Assembly: GCA_015501075.1 (NCBI GenBank)
Contig: JADNYJ010000141.1
Coordinates: 1 to 64,000, forward strand
Direction: 5' to 3'
Length of the DNA: 64,000 bases
Origin: Gymnopilus junonius
Taxonomy: Eukaryota > Basidiomycota > Agaricomycetes > Agaricales > Galerinaceae
Each line of letters opens with the position of its first letter. Positions within the stretch are counted from its first letter, which is position 1. This document shows, one piece after another, positions 1 to 9,060 of the stretch. The notes under the pieces are model-generated. The model was not told the origin of the DNA, did not search any database, and worked only from the letters and a program-made list of their open reading frames with translations. A program made the translations under genes and the position numbers.

Positions 1-558
1 GAAACACCAGATTCCAGCCCAGAGCACGATGAAGTTCTCGTGCTTAAGTCAGAATTTAATACCGCGTGGAATTATTTCAACGCCACTAAACTTGGTGAGA
101 CTGTCCTGCAATATTGGCAGCAATATGCGGATGCAAATGATGCATCCCTGGCTAGGGGAAAGCTTAACGCAAAGTACCCGCTTGTATCTGGGTCCTGGCA
201 GGGACTTTCGGAGGTCCATTCGAGCCTAACAACTCGGATGCAAACTTCGGATGGCACTGTTGAAGTACCAGATATAAGAAAGATCAATATTACAAACCGT
301 CGAATGATAGTTTCGCGCAAACGGAAGCGCAACCTATTCGACCTTACAAGTCTTTGGAAAAAGACAGTCTTACATCGGTTCGAGGAAGATGTTTCGAACA
401 CGGTCAATAACCCCCCACCCCTTGAAGATGACGACGTAGAAATGTCAGATCCCCCCTCAGAAGAGGACGAGGGCTGGACTGGTCGCATCGATCCCATCCA
501 TGATGAAATGGACCTGGAGTGGCAGGCAGGACCGCAGTTCTTCCTAGACAATGTCTAA
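1..558 (+). CDS. 3' end of an unrecognised protein gene
   Basis: The frame is open from the first base of the window, so this is the C-terminal part (about 185 residues) of a larger protein; the ATG at base 40 is internal. I do not recognise the family. Visible features are a tryptophan- and aromatic-rich stretch near residues 25-50, a basic patch (RKRKRN, about residues 105-115) followed by an L-W-K-K segment, and an acidic, proline-rich tail (residues about 135-170) ending in a stop at 556-558. Bulky-aromatic plus acidic-tail proteins of this kind are common among orphan or transposon-associated proteins of Agaricomycetes, but that is only an impression. Codon quality looks real: the opposite strand also has an open frame, but the plus frame continues through the window edge. 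Confidence 0.45.
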   Translation, partial: ETPDSSPEHDEVLVLKSEFNTAWNYFNATKLGETVLQYWQQYADANDASLARGKLNAKYPLVSGSWQGLSEVHSSLTTRMQTSDGTVEVPDIRKINITNRRMIVSRKRKRNLFDLTSLWKKTVLHRFEEDVSNTVNNPPPLEDDDVEMSDPPSEEDEGWTGRIDPIHDEMDLEWQAGPQFFLDNV

Positions 559-1660
559 TTTGCTGATTCAATTCGGCATCTTAGGGATGCCTTTCCAACC
601 GTGCAAGCGACGCCTTGCCGGTATAGCAGCTTTAGAAATGAGTCGCGAGCAGAATTGGGAGCCTTTTGGTAGGCCAACTGAAATACCAATCTCGCTTTGA
701 CGATCTTTAGCACCGGTAGTGGAGCGGTGAGCAATACCTCACGTTTAATTCCACTCTGTCGTTCTGTTTAAATTCCAGACCATGGCGTACCAACCTGGCG
801 AGCGCTTCTGGCGATTACACTGTGCAAGCGGTCATGCGTGGTATTCTAGTACGGATTGTAGTAGCTTCGGCGAGGCTTTCCCGAGCGTCTAAACTACGTA
901 TGATGTCTTTGCTGCCAGGCGGAAACCTGGGAGTAGCACCGGGCTGGGAGCTTCGGCGAACTCAAGTCCACCCTGGAACAGAATCTGCGATGAACGGACT
1001 TCGGACCATTGGCTAATGTCCTTTGGGCGTGCGTGGACGGCGTAAGCACTCCATGTACCTTACTAGATCCGAGAAGTTTGGAAAGTTACACAAATCACCA
1101 ACACCTGACTTAGGGAAGCTATCCCATCTCAGATAATGTGCTGGTAGTAGAGTTATAGTAATGTGCTGAAAGCTGTTGCGTCTTGGGAGGGGGCAACCCC
1201 GACAGTCGACGTAGTGACAAGGACCACGCGCTTCAGCCCAGAGAGTAGCCTAACTGTAGGACGAACGAGCCACAGGCATATCTGGTAGTCCCAAAAGGGA
1301 CGTCGACCTAATAGACCAGTACTCTCTGGAAGGGATTACCCCCCTTGCACGCTCTACGCGAGTTTGAGGACCAACCCTGGTGCACGTTTGGGAGTTGAAG
1401 CTAACGCCGAAACGCCAATTAAAAACCAATTACCCACCAGATCCCTCTTACCAACGATGTGTAAACAGATTGCTGTGCGGCTCGCACGGCGATTGGCATT
1501 CCGACGGTGTCGATGCGATGAAAGCATCCAGACATAGAACCATTTTTTGGCGTTTAATTAAATTTATTCGTTACATATACAAGCAGGTATGTACGGTCAG
1601 TACTTGGAATTACTGCCTGGAGAATCCAGGAGGTGTTAAAGACATGCGATGTGTCGGTTT
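559..1660. other. gene-free stretch, no recognisable feature
   Basis: About 1.1 kb with only short, interrupted frames. I see no tRNA, repeat array or conserved protein fragment. It separates the partial gene from the telomere-like sequence to its right. Confidence 0.5.
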
Positions 1661-1774
1661 CCCCTAACCAAAACCTAACGTACGTACATTCGACTAAGTT
1701 CCTTAGTTGAAATCCAACGGAGTAGCTAAATATTTATCCGTATAGCCTAACCAAAGCCCTAACCAAACATAACC
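1661..1774. repeat. degenerate telomere-like CCTAACC motifs
   Basis: CCCCTAACC, AACCTAACG, CCTAACC and CCCTAACC motifs occur irregularly here, and the motif returns after each hammerhead unit further right (ACCACCCTAACC near 2240, 2350, 2535 and 2745). TTAGGG/CCCTAA is the usual basidiomycete telomere unit, so this looks like degenerate interstitial or subtelomeric sequence rather than a working telomere. The link to telomeres is an inference from motif identity. Confidence 0.5.
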
Positions 1775-1859
1775 ACACTTCGGTACTATCCGAAGTCACG
1801 TGGCATGGTCAGGTGCGTGGCCACATGATATTATTAATAATAGAAATCACGTGGCCATA

Positions 1860-1883
1860 GGTCTAGGCCTTTCGGCCTAGACC
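1860..1883. repeat. perfect hairpin, 10-bp stem
   Basis: GGTCTAGGCC and GGCCTAGACC are exact reverse complements separated by a TTTC loop. Just upstream, CACGTGGC-type motifs recur near 1796, 1823 and 1848. No promoter or gene is obvious next to it; it may be part of the same decayed element as the ribozyme array. Confidence 0.5.
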
Positions 1884-2125
1884 CGGGCCTGGTTGCTTAC
1901 CTTATTTAGCCTTTTCGGAATATAAATAGTTACCGATATTGTCAAATATTTGGCAATATTTGGTTTTCCGAACAGAATTACCACTTAAGGTAACTTTGCT
2001 GATTCAGCCTCTCGGGGTTGATCAGTAAGCCCGATTCGGGCTTGGTAATTATCTCCGTTCGCTTTGTAATATGCCGTCCATGCTTGCTAAGCAAGCCGAG
2101 ACGGAAATAACCTTTTTTGTAAATA

Positions 2126-2203
2126 GCTACAAAGGACCTGAAGAGCCATAAAAATGGCGAAATGTGGATGGGAGTTTCCCCAATTCCCCGCATTGTCCGT
2201 AGC
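2126..2203 (+). ncRNA. type I hammerhead ribozyme, copy 1
   Basis: All parts of a self-cleaving hammerhead are present in order. Stem I 5' strand is GCTAC (2126-2130) then GGAC (2134-2137); core CTGAAGA is 2138-2144; stem II is GCC/GGC with an 8-nt loop (2145-2158); core GAAA is 2159-2162. Stem III is TGTGG (2163-2167) with CCGCA (2188-2192), plus the A15.1-U16.1 pair. Stem I 3' strand is GTCC GTAGC (2195-2203). The open helix is stem I, hence type I. Predicted cleavage follows the AUU triplet, after 2194. Stem I is perfectly complementary on both sides of an AAA bulge. Loop III can itself pair (GGGAGTT with AATTCCC, one wobble). Confidence 0.88.
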
Positions 2204-2245
2204 GCCCCCCGGCCTTCAGTCGCAGTACAACCACCACCACCCTAA

Positions 2246-2320
2246 GCTATAAGGATCTGAAGAGCCTATAAAAGGCGAAACTGGATGGAGGTTGTCCCCA
2301 ACTTCCCAGTTATCCACAGC
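2246..2320 (+). ncRNA. type I hammerhead ribozyme, copy 2
   Basis: Core CTGAAGA 2257-2263, stem II GCC/GGC (2264-2276, 7-nt loop) and GAAA 2277-2280. Stem III is CTGG (2281-2284) with CCAG (2306-2309) plus A15.1-U16.1. Stem I is GGAT (2253-2256) with ATCC (2312-2315), then GCTAT (2246-2250) with ACAGC (2316-2320), with one mismatch. Predicted cleavage is after 2311 (GUU). Stem III differs from copy 1 on both strands while staying paired, which is covariation supporting the fold. Confidence 0.88.
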
Positions 2321-2422
2321 GTCCCCGGCCTTCAGTGCAGGACAACAACAACCACCCTAACCTAAAAATCTAACCCTCTAACCACGTAAGTAAATCGCTC
2401 CAGATATTAACTCAGTGTGATC

Positions 2423-2501
2423 GCTGTAGGACCTGAAGAGCCTTTAAAAAGGCGAAAGTAGATGGAATTTGTCCCCCAAGTTCCCACTTGTCCGTAACAG
2501 C
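2423..2501 (+). ncRNA. type I hammerhead ribozyme, copy 3
   Basis: Stem I is GCTGT (2423-2427) with ACAGC (2497-2501) and GGAC (2429-2432) with GTCC (2490-2493). Core CTGAAGA 2433-2439; stem II GCC/GGC 2440-2453 with an 8-nt loop; GAAA 2454-2457. Stem III is the weakest of the four: GT pairs with AC, followed by an A-C mismatch and a G-C pair. Predicted cleavage is after 2489 (CUU). The weak stem III may mean reduced activity. Confidence 0.8.
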
Positions 2502-2634
2502 CCCCCGGCCTTCAGTTGCAGAATACCACCACCACCCTAACCCTTGGTCTGAGTAATCGAATTTCTCAGCCGCTGATTAATTCCGACCGGATTTCGTAAG
2601 TAAATCGCGTCGGATATTGACTTTACAGTGAAAA

Positions 2635-2709
2635 GCTGTAGGATCTGAAGAGCCTTATAAAGGCGAAACAGGATGGAGATTGTCCCCCAATTTCCCTGTT
2701 ATCCACAGC
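2635..2709 (+). ncRNA. type I hammerhead ribozyme, copy 4
   Basis: Stem I is GCTGT (2635-2639) with ACAGC (2705-2709) and GGAT (2641-2644) with ATCC (2701-2704), with one bulged A. Core CTGAAGA 2645-2651; stem II GCC/GGC 2652-2664; GAAA 2665-2668. Stem III is CAGG (2669-2672) with CCTG (2695-2698) plus A15.1-U16.1. Predicted cleavage is after 2700 (GUU). Loop III contains a small inner helix (ATTG/CAAT). This is the cleanest copy together with copy 1. Confidence 0.88.
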
Positions 2710-2755
2710 GCCCCCGGCCTTCAAGTGCAGGAATACCACAACCACCCTAACCCTA

Positions 2756-3888
2756 AGTAAGTATTGAATTTCGTCCGATACAGTCCTGTCGGAAAGACAC
2801 AGCATGATGCTATGTTACGATTAAGATACAAAAAGAACAGCAGAAGCATTCAGCATCAAGAATCATAAATAAAATGATACCCACCTCAATATTCATCTCT
2901 TATCAACGAGATCCATGCCTGAGCAGGCCACAGTGCAAAGTACACCTTATTCTACACAAGGAAGAGGTCGAATAGAACTGGGACGCATAATAGTGAAGGA
3001 AGATGAGAGAAACGAGGATGGCGAGCTATTCAGCGTAAGGCAATGAGAAATAGGCTTAGCTGAGGTTAAATTTGGGCAGCGAAAAAAAAAGATGGCCAGT
3101 TTGAGGGTAGATAATTCAGGAATGAATTCGTCCGGTAGCTGTGGATTCTGGAAGTTACGCCTGTCTTTAAATCAACATCGAAACAGGTTAGGGAATAATG
3201 CACGTACTCAGCTCTAAGCTTTGGATGTGCTTCACCTCGATCTCCACTTCTACCGATCTCCCACGTAAAGCAACGTATCGGCTGATGAAGGATAGAGAAA
3301 TACTTGGGCTCAGCATGGCATTCCGCCAACAAATCAGAACACGTACCACCATGACTCATGTTCCATCCTGATGTCTTACAGTAGCTTAAAACCAATTCTG
3401 GCGCTCCGAGCGTCTTGTCCTATGATCCCACAAAGCCCTCTCTCCCGGAATCTTCGCGAAGTTCAGCACAAACCGACGGCGATATCATTGTAGCAATCGA
3501 GGTAGCTAGAAAGCCCCGTCTTGAGATAGTAAACGAGACAGGGGGAGTTGTATCATAGATAGTAAACAAAGCAGCCAGGACCGACGAATGCAGCAACCGT
3601 GAGCGTTGCAGAGGAGGAGAAAGACAGAACCCGTTAGATGGTATGTGTACATTGTTAGATTCAAAGGTCGTCCGTCGGCAGCACGGCAGTCAGCCACCTG
3701 GTGGCGTTTCTGATTTAGGACTTCCTTGTAAGTTGTAACCTCCGTTGAAGTGGAGATCGAGGACTGGCCGGTTTTATTAAGCATCTGCTGTGTACGTTAA
3801 CCTCCGAGTTGTTCTTCTCGAGCTAATTTATTGATGATTTTGAAAAAATTCGGGTTTGGGGTATTGCTTCGCTATACTTTTGAGTCGT
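2756..3888 (+). repeat. left arm of a 1.1-kb inverted repeat
   Basis: The sequence from AGTAAGTATTGA (2756) to about 3888 is present in reverse complement at about 25697-26848 with scattered substitutions and small indels. It begins exactly where the hammerhead array ends. The minus strand holds an interrupted frame (3066-3395, about 109 codons) that is also broken in the other copy. It has no recognised domain, so I do not call it a gene. The arms may be two insertions of one repeat family in opposite orientation. Confidence 0.8.
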
Positions 3889-4003
3889 AGCAATCCATTT
3901 CTCTATTTATGATAAAAGGTAAATTTCGATTCATTCAGCCTACGGAGAATAACGACAGTCGAAAGAGGGGCACGACATAATAATTAACTTGAACTGAACT
4001 CCA

Positions 4004-4381
4004 TTACTCCCCAGGAGTCACCGGTTTCAGCGCCTTCATAGAAATTTCGACCGTCCTAGCCCGCTTATTAGGTCTCGGCGACGACTCAAACCCGCCAGAT
4101 GTATTTCTTTTCTTTGATTCATCCGACGCAATAGCCTCGAGGTCGATATACTTCGCGCAGTCCTCAAGCCATTTAATCACTTTCTCGACGGACTTGAGGC
4201 GTTCTTGCTCATGTAAGTTGCGTACGGCCTCTTTGAGCGCTTTGCCTGTGTGTGGCAGTCTACGCTGATGTAGTTGTGGAGGACCCATAATAATAGGCGT
4301 GACGGAATGAGATGCCTCCAGGTTGTTTGTGGCCGACAGAGACCTGGGGTATGAGCTTGAGTATTGAAAGTATGCTTCCAA
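4004..4381 (-). CDS. hypothetical protein, 125 aa
   Basis: A single open frame starts at the ATG at 4381. The product has no domain I recognise. Its features are a hydrophilic N-terminus, a helical charged middle (residues about 45-85, with the pattern K-x-L-x-E-A-V), a lysine-serine patch, and a basic KRAR motif near residue 107 that could act as a nuclear localisation signal. Upstream sequence on the minus strand contains a possible splice donor (GTAAGTATC, near 4400), so the frame may be one exon of a longer gene. Composition is protein-like, but there is no homology support. Confidence 0.35.
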   Translation of the reverse strand: MEAYFQYSSSYPRSLSATNNLEASHSVTPIIMGPPQLHQRRLPHTGKALKEAVRNLHEQERLKSVEKVIKWLEDCAKYIDLEAIASDESKKRNTSGGFESSPRPNKRARTVEISMKALKPVTPGE

Positions 4382-5340
4382 TAAGCAACGGGGGGCGATA
4401 CTTACGGAATGAAAATGGCTTTAATATCTGGGGCCTTACTTTCTAATTTCTGTTGACGCATGTCGTATATTCAGGGGTTTGTTCGAAATTCATGAGGTGG
4501 CGAGGTCGAAGAGAATTAATACGTGAGAGACAATGGATTGGCTTCGGTGACATCAACAAAAAGGTTGATGCGAGGGCCAAATACCGTTGCCATACTTATC
4601 TTTTTGACCTAATAGAGCTTAATATCAAGCAAGGCCATGCCTCTTTCCACGTCGGACGTAGGTCAGAGTTATTTCAGATAACAAAACTTCTTACAGTCGA
4701 AGAAATATGCCGTGAACTCCGTCTATGGAGATGCCATGGGAAGAGGACGCTTGCAGAGTGGATGGGTAGATACCGCATAAAAGTACATCTGAATAATATA
4801 ATATCGTTGGAAGACAATATAGCATTCAAAAACGGGCCCACCATAGTCACAACACTTACATTGAGCCTGCGCTACGTTTCCTGAATTCAACGTCAATAAT
4901 GAAGTTACTCGCGATGATGGATAACTTGGTCATTTATCGAAATCATAACACCAAGGAGTGCCTGCTTGACAAAAACGTCAAGATTGACGAATACATAGGC
5001 ACATCGTACGTAGCAGTTAGTGTTGGAGATGAAATTTTGAGGAGGACGGAATCACTGGTACCTGCGGATGTTCAAATAAGGATGAAGACAAGTAAGAAAC
5101 TTGTCACGGAAGAGAAATGTCAATGAATATGGGGAATAATGTGATTTATCAAGGCTGTACGTCGAGGAGCAGACCAATAAGCAATGCAGATGAGAGCGAC
5201 GCAATGAGTCGAAATCGAAAGGCCTGGGCAAGAATTTTGATGACTTACGCTAACCCCTTCTTGCTGCTCTACATGGTCCAGTTTATCGCAGAAGTTAGAA
5301 GCTTGAAGGAAAACTTTTCTTTACTTATGTAAGTTGTTTC
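4382..5340 (+). other. open but unrecognised frames
   Basis: Three consecutive plus-strand frames (4453-4884, 4899-5126, 5117-5332) cover this stretch and might be pieces of one decayed gene. The second contains VSVGDEI..LVPADVQI, which superficially resembles the P-type ATPase actuator motif. The third has a hydrophobic run (NPFLLLYMVQFI). The order is wrong for such an ATPase and no phosphorylation motif is present, so I leave the function open. Confidence 0.2.
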
Positions 5341-5899
5341 TCGAGATCCCTTTCCAAGCTGACCCTTTTTTTTTCAAGAATTGCCGAAACCTTTTGCGAT
5401 GATCCACGTCCTGATCTCGCTCCTGAAAGTCGTTTGACACCGAGACGACAACGCCCAGTTCTGTGAGCAGCTAATCGCTGCCGCCTTCAGTTTACGTCCA
5501 ATACAGAGCCCATGAAATCGTTACATCCGCCAAATGCTCTTCCACGTCGGTAAGCATGCGTCGTCGCTATCCGTCGTTATTCCTAAACGCTAAACTCTCT
5601 ATTTACTTTCAGGTATCCATATCCATGCTTCTCCACCTTTATGGCATGCAGCGCAACCCTTAAACTTCACATCTACCAGCATCCTCAACTTGGCGCCTCT
5701 CACCCGGGGCAATTCTCGAACACCGCTTCCTAGCTGATCTCAAGTATGATCAGTCGTTATGAGCTTAAGGACGTGGGTAGTGGGATAAGATGACGGTACG
5801 TCCTTTCTGAAGTTTTCATTCAATTCTTTCGCTGATTGTCATCCGTTGACGTTTCAGACATTTCCGCCAGACCTGTTCAGCAATGTGATCACATATCGG

Positions 5900-8800
5900 A
5901 CCCCCTTGACGCTACGCCCTTGGCTCTCCTGCCTTCCGATGTCGATGTGAGTAGTTGCTTCTTGCATAACCCCCTCTGTGCTCCATTAGTCCCAATATGT
6001 TGATTTGTTGTTTTACATTTGTTGACTTCTTTCATCTCCCTGTAGCCCAATTAACCCGTCACCGAGGATTTGGAAGCATCACAATCTATTCATACCCTTT
6101 CCGCTGTGGCCTCCTACTTCAATTAATTTCGACCCCAAACAGCACATCTACCGACTCTCCCTTAGCACCCTCGACTCCTGCCACGTCATTCCTCAGTCGT
6201 GGTCCATATACTTGTGAGAGCGATTGGGACGAACTTTACTGCACACCAAACGCATCAGGTCTTTGTTGCGGCGCTCGCTCTCGTGGATATGCATCGGAAA
6301 TGTTCAACTGGACATACGGCCCATCGACTTCCCACTTCGCCATCACTAGTGACGGAACTTAAGAAGGCTTGTCGAAGACGGATATCCGACCTGATACAGG
6401 AGGAGACCCCCAGGTGGCTGCGCTGCAAGCTACGTCGATTTTGACGGTGTCGCTGCTGCTGTGGCTTCTAGAGAAACGGGGGGAACGATTATGGATGCGG
6501 GTGGTTGTTGGGAGCGGGAGACCGGATCGCCTGCAGTTCTGAGTGGCGAATGCTCCGGGGGCATGTTATTCGCCGCCTCTGCAGCTGCTAGCATGTTTGC
6601 AGCTCAGGGTACTTCGAGTATAGGTTTCCGATAACCTGTGTTCGTTTGCTGCTGCTGTTGGAGGATCGAATACCATGGGTTAACAATGTAGAGCGTGGCG
6701 TGGATAACTATTCAGACCCTCTCCGGCTGTACCCTCCTACTTCATTCAACTGTGGCCTCAAACTGCGACCAAGACGTTCCAATGCCATATCCACCGACTC
6801 TCCTATACAGCACCTGCGGCCCGCCACGCCAACCCTCAGTCGTGAACAGTGTAGCAGGGAGAGGAATTTGGACGAGCCTGTTAAGCACGGAACGCTTCCG
6901 CTCATCGTACCGCAACTTTCGCCCTCCCTCCTATGAATATGCAGTAGCAGTGTATGTTTGCTGTATTGCCCATCGACTTCCTGAATACTTCACCTTCTTC
7001 ACCATCTCGTCCTCGACCGCTAAGAACGGAACTTAGGAAGGCGGGTCGCAGACAGATATTCAAAGCGTCCAGGAAAAGGGCTGCAGGTGGCTACGTTGTA
7101 GGCTAGATCGATTTGGATTATGACACGGCTGCTGGAGGAAGGGGCGAATGGACGAGTGGAGTGCGGGTGACCGTCCTCGGTGCCACCGGGACAGAATAGC
7201 TGTTTCATGAGGGGTGCGTTACCCGCTGCAGCCTCTGAAGCTGTTAGCGTGGTCGCAGCGCTGGTGCTCCCCAATAGCCTATGTTCGTTTACCCTTCTTT
7301 CTTGCTTTGGCCTTCTGCTGTTCGAGTCTCTCGAATTTCATGTCTTCACGGTACACATCAATGTCATGGACATCGGTATTGTGCTCATAAGGAAGCACAG
7401 CGGCCCTCAGATATTGGAAAGCACAGCATTGGGACTGGGCGAGTCTTTCATGGAACTCGAACTTGCTTCCTCGTCATCAGCCAGCACAGCCACATGTCAA
7501 CGTCGACGTTGCTGAGTCGCTGACCTTCCTTCGACTTGGCGGACGTCCCATCTTCGGATACAGCTGCCAGTCGAGTTCATCCAGAAGCTGAGGTCCTCAC
7601 TCCTGCAGAACGCGTATGGGAAGGATGATAGGATTATGAGCGTAGAGGGCAGTTTGCTGTGCGGAGCGGACGGGTTGAGCTGAGAGGACGGGTTAAGTAC
7701 GGGGGAAGGGTTGTAGAGGAGGGGGCGAGGAGGAGATGTATTGCCGAAGTTCGAGGAGGAGGAGGACATTGGGTTGTAGGAGTTGAATGTGCCTCTAACA
7801 CGCTTGACGTACCTGCTGTTGCTGAATGCGATCAGCATCACACTTTTCAAGGTTCACGAAAACGGGCGATGTGGCAGCTGCACAGTCGAGTGTAGTGCCT
7901 CATATTGCTAGATTTTCCTCCGTAGCGGCTCGTCCGCAAAGCCAACACCGGCAGGGGTCACGATTATTATGTATTATCACCAGATTCTCTTGCGCCTATC
8001 TTACCTCAAGTAACGGCGATGATCATCTTGCGTCAACATACCAAGCTGAAGGTTTCAGGGCGAAGAGGATTACCTTTTTTGACATCTAGGCTGGATCTGA
8101 GAGCTACTTTGGACGATGACGTGGCTGTTGTTTCTCTTGCAGAAAAGGGTCTGTGTGGATGTGGGAACTCTGAAGACATGTTGGTCTCCATGAAAGAGTT
8201 GCGGTTCCACAAGGATCATCTTATCCCCTGCTCCTGAGTTACACTCCGAGGATAGGATTTCAAATCGCCTATGTTCGTTTGGCTTTCTCCCCTTACCACT
8301 CTCGGTTCTCTCGAAACCCAGGCTTGACCTTGACGGTACAAATCATGGCGTGGACATCAGCACAGTGTTTACGTGGAAGGACAGCCCCCCCATTGTGGTA
8401 TTTTCAGATCTTGGCTACCTCTCTTCTGCACATGGAAATCGAACTCGCCTCATCGTCGTCAGCTAGCACAGCCACCAGTCAACGTCGACGCTGGATTGCT
8501 GACACTATATTTACCATCACCTTCGTTGGCGGACGGTTCCTCTTTGAGTGATATGGCTACCTGCTGACTACAGCTTGAGTCTGAAACCTCCGCTGCTGCA
8601 GAAGGCGTATGGGAAGGATGGTGGGGTTGTGAGCTGAGGGGGCAGAGTTTACTAAGAGGAGCGTACAAATTCGGCTGAGAGGATGAGTCAACTGTAGCGG
8701 GAAGAGGAAGAGATATAGGTGAGGGGCGAGAGGGTGGTGGGTTGCCGAAGCTCCGAAGTTCGAGCAGGATATTGGACGGTTAGCATTGAATGTCATTCCG

Positions 8801-9060
8801 ACGTGCCTGATATTGCGGAACACGATCAGCGTCACTCATAAGGGAATCACGCTTCTGCTGCGTAGTCGAGTGTAGCGCTATCTTTTCCTCGATTGCGACC
8901 TGTGCCAAAAGTCCGCCTTGAAGCCGTTATCTTACATTCGTTTGAATGTCTTGCCCCCTTCTTTGTACCTCATCAAGTTGAAGGTTCCAAGGCGAATGCC
9001 TTGCGAACATCATTCCGGATCATTGCCTTTCTTTGGATCTACTTCGTCCTTCGTCTCTTT
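5900..9060. repeat. diverged tandem duplications
   Basis: Related blocks recur. Sequence around 6150-6460 resembles 6790-7110 (shared ACCGACTCTCC, CCTCAGTCGTG and GGAACTTA.GAAGGC landmarks). Sequence around 7275-7850 resembles 8268-8840 (shared CCTATGTTCGTTT, CAACGTCGACG and CGTATGGGAAGGAT landmarks, period about 1 kb). Copies differ by many substitutions and indels. No frame stays open across a unit, so these look like an old, decayed repeat family rather than genes. Confidence 0.6.

Larger units (their letters stand above)
2126..2755 (+). mobile_element. hammerhead-bearing tandem array, possible Penelope-like element remnant
   Basis: Four hammerhead units lie head to tail with predicted cleavage sites 117, 178 and 211 nt apart. 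Each is followed by a conserved tail GCCCCCGGCCTTCAG..GCAG and then an AC(C)ACCCTAACC motif. Copies 3 and 4 also share about 50 nt upstream (GTAAGTAAATCGC..). Established knowledge: minimal type I hammerheads are carried by Penelope-like retroelements, and the endonuclease-lacking Coprina group of basidiomycetes sits at telomeres. Inference: this is an array of element ends or truncated insertions next to telomere-type repeats. No reverse transcriptase frame is visible nearby, so the assignment to an element class is not proven. Confidence 0.55.

Noticed and set aside
2126..2709. CRISPR-like or tRNA-derived SINE array
   Set aside because: Units are 117-211 nt apart with no constant spacers, there is no cas gene and no A/B box or tRNA fold; the conserved positions match the hammerhead core instead.
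4899..5332. VSVGDEI..LVPADVQI and NPFLLLYMVQFI as a P-type ATPase
   Set aside because: The actuator-like motif precedes the supposed first membrane segment, no DKTGT phosphorylation motif is present, and the frames do not join by plausible introns.
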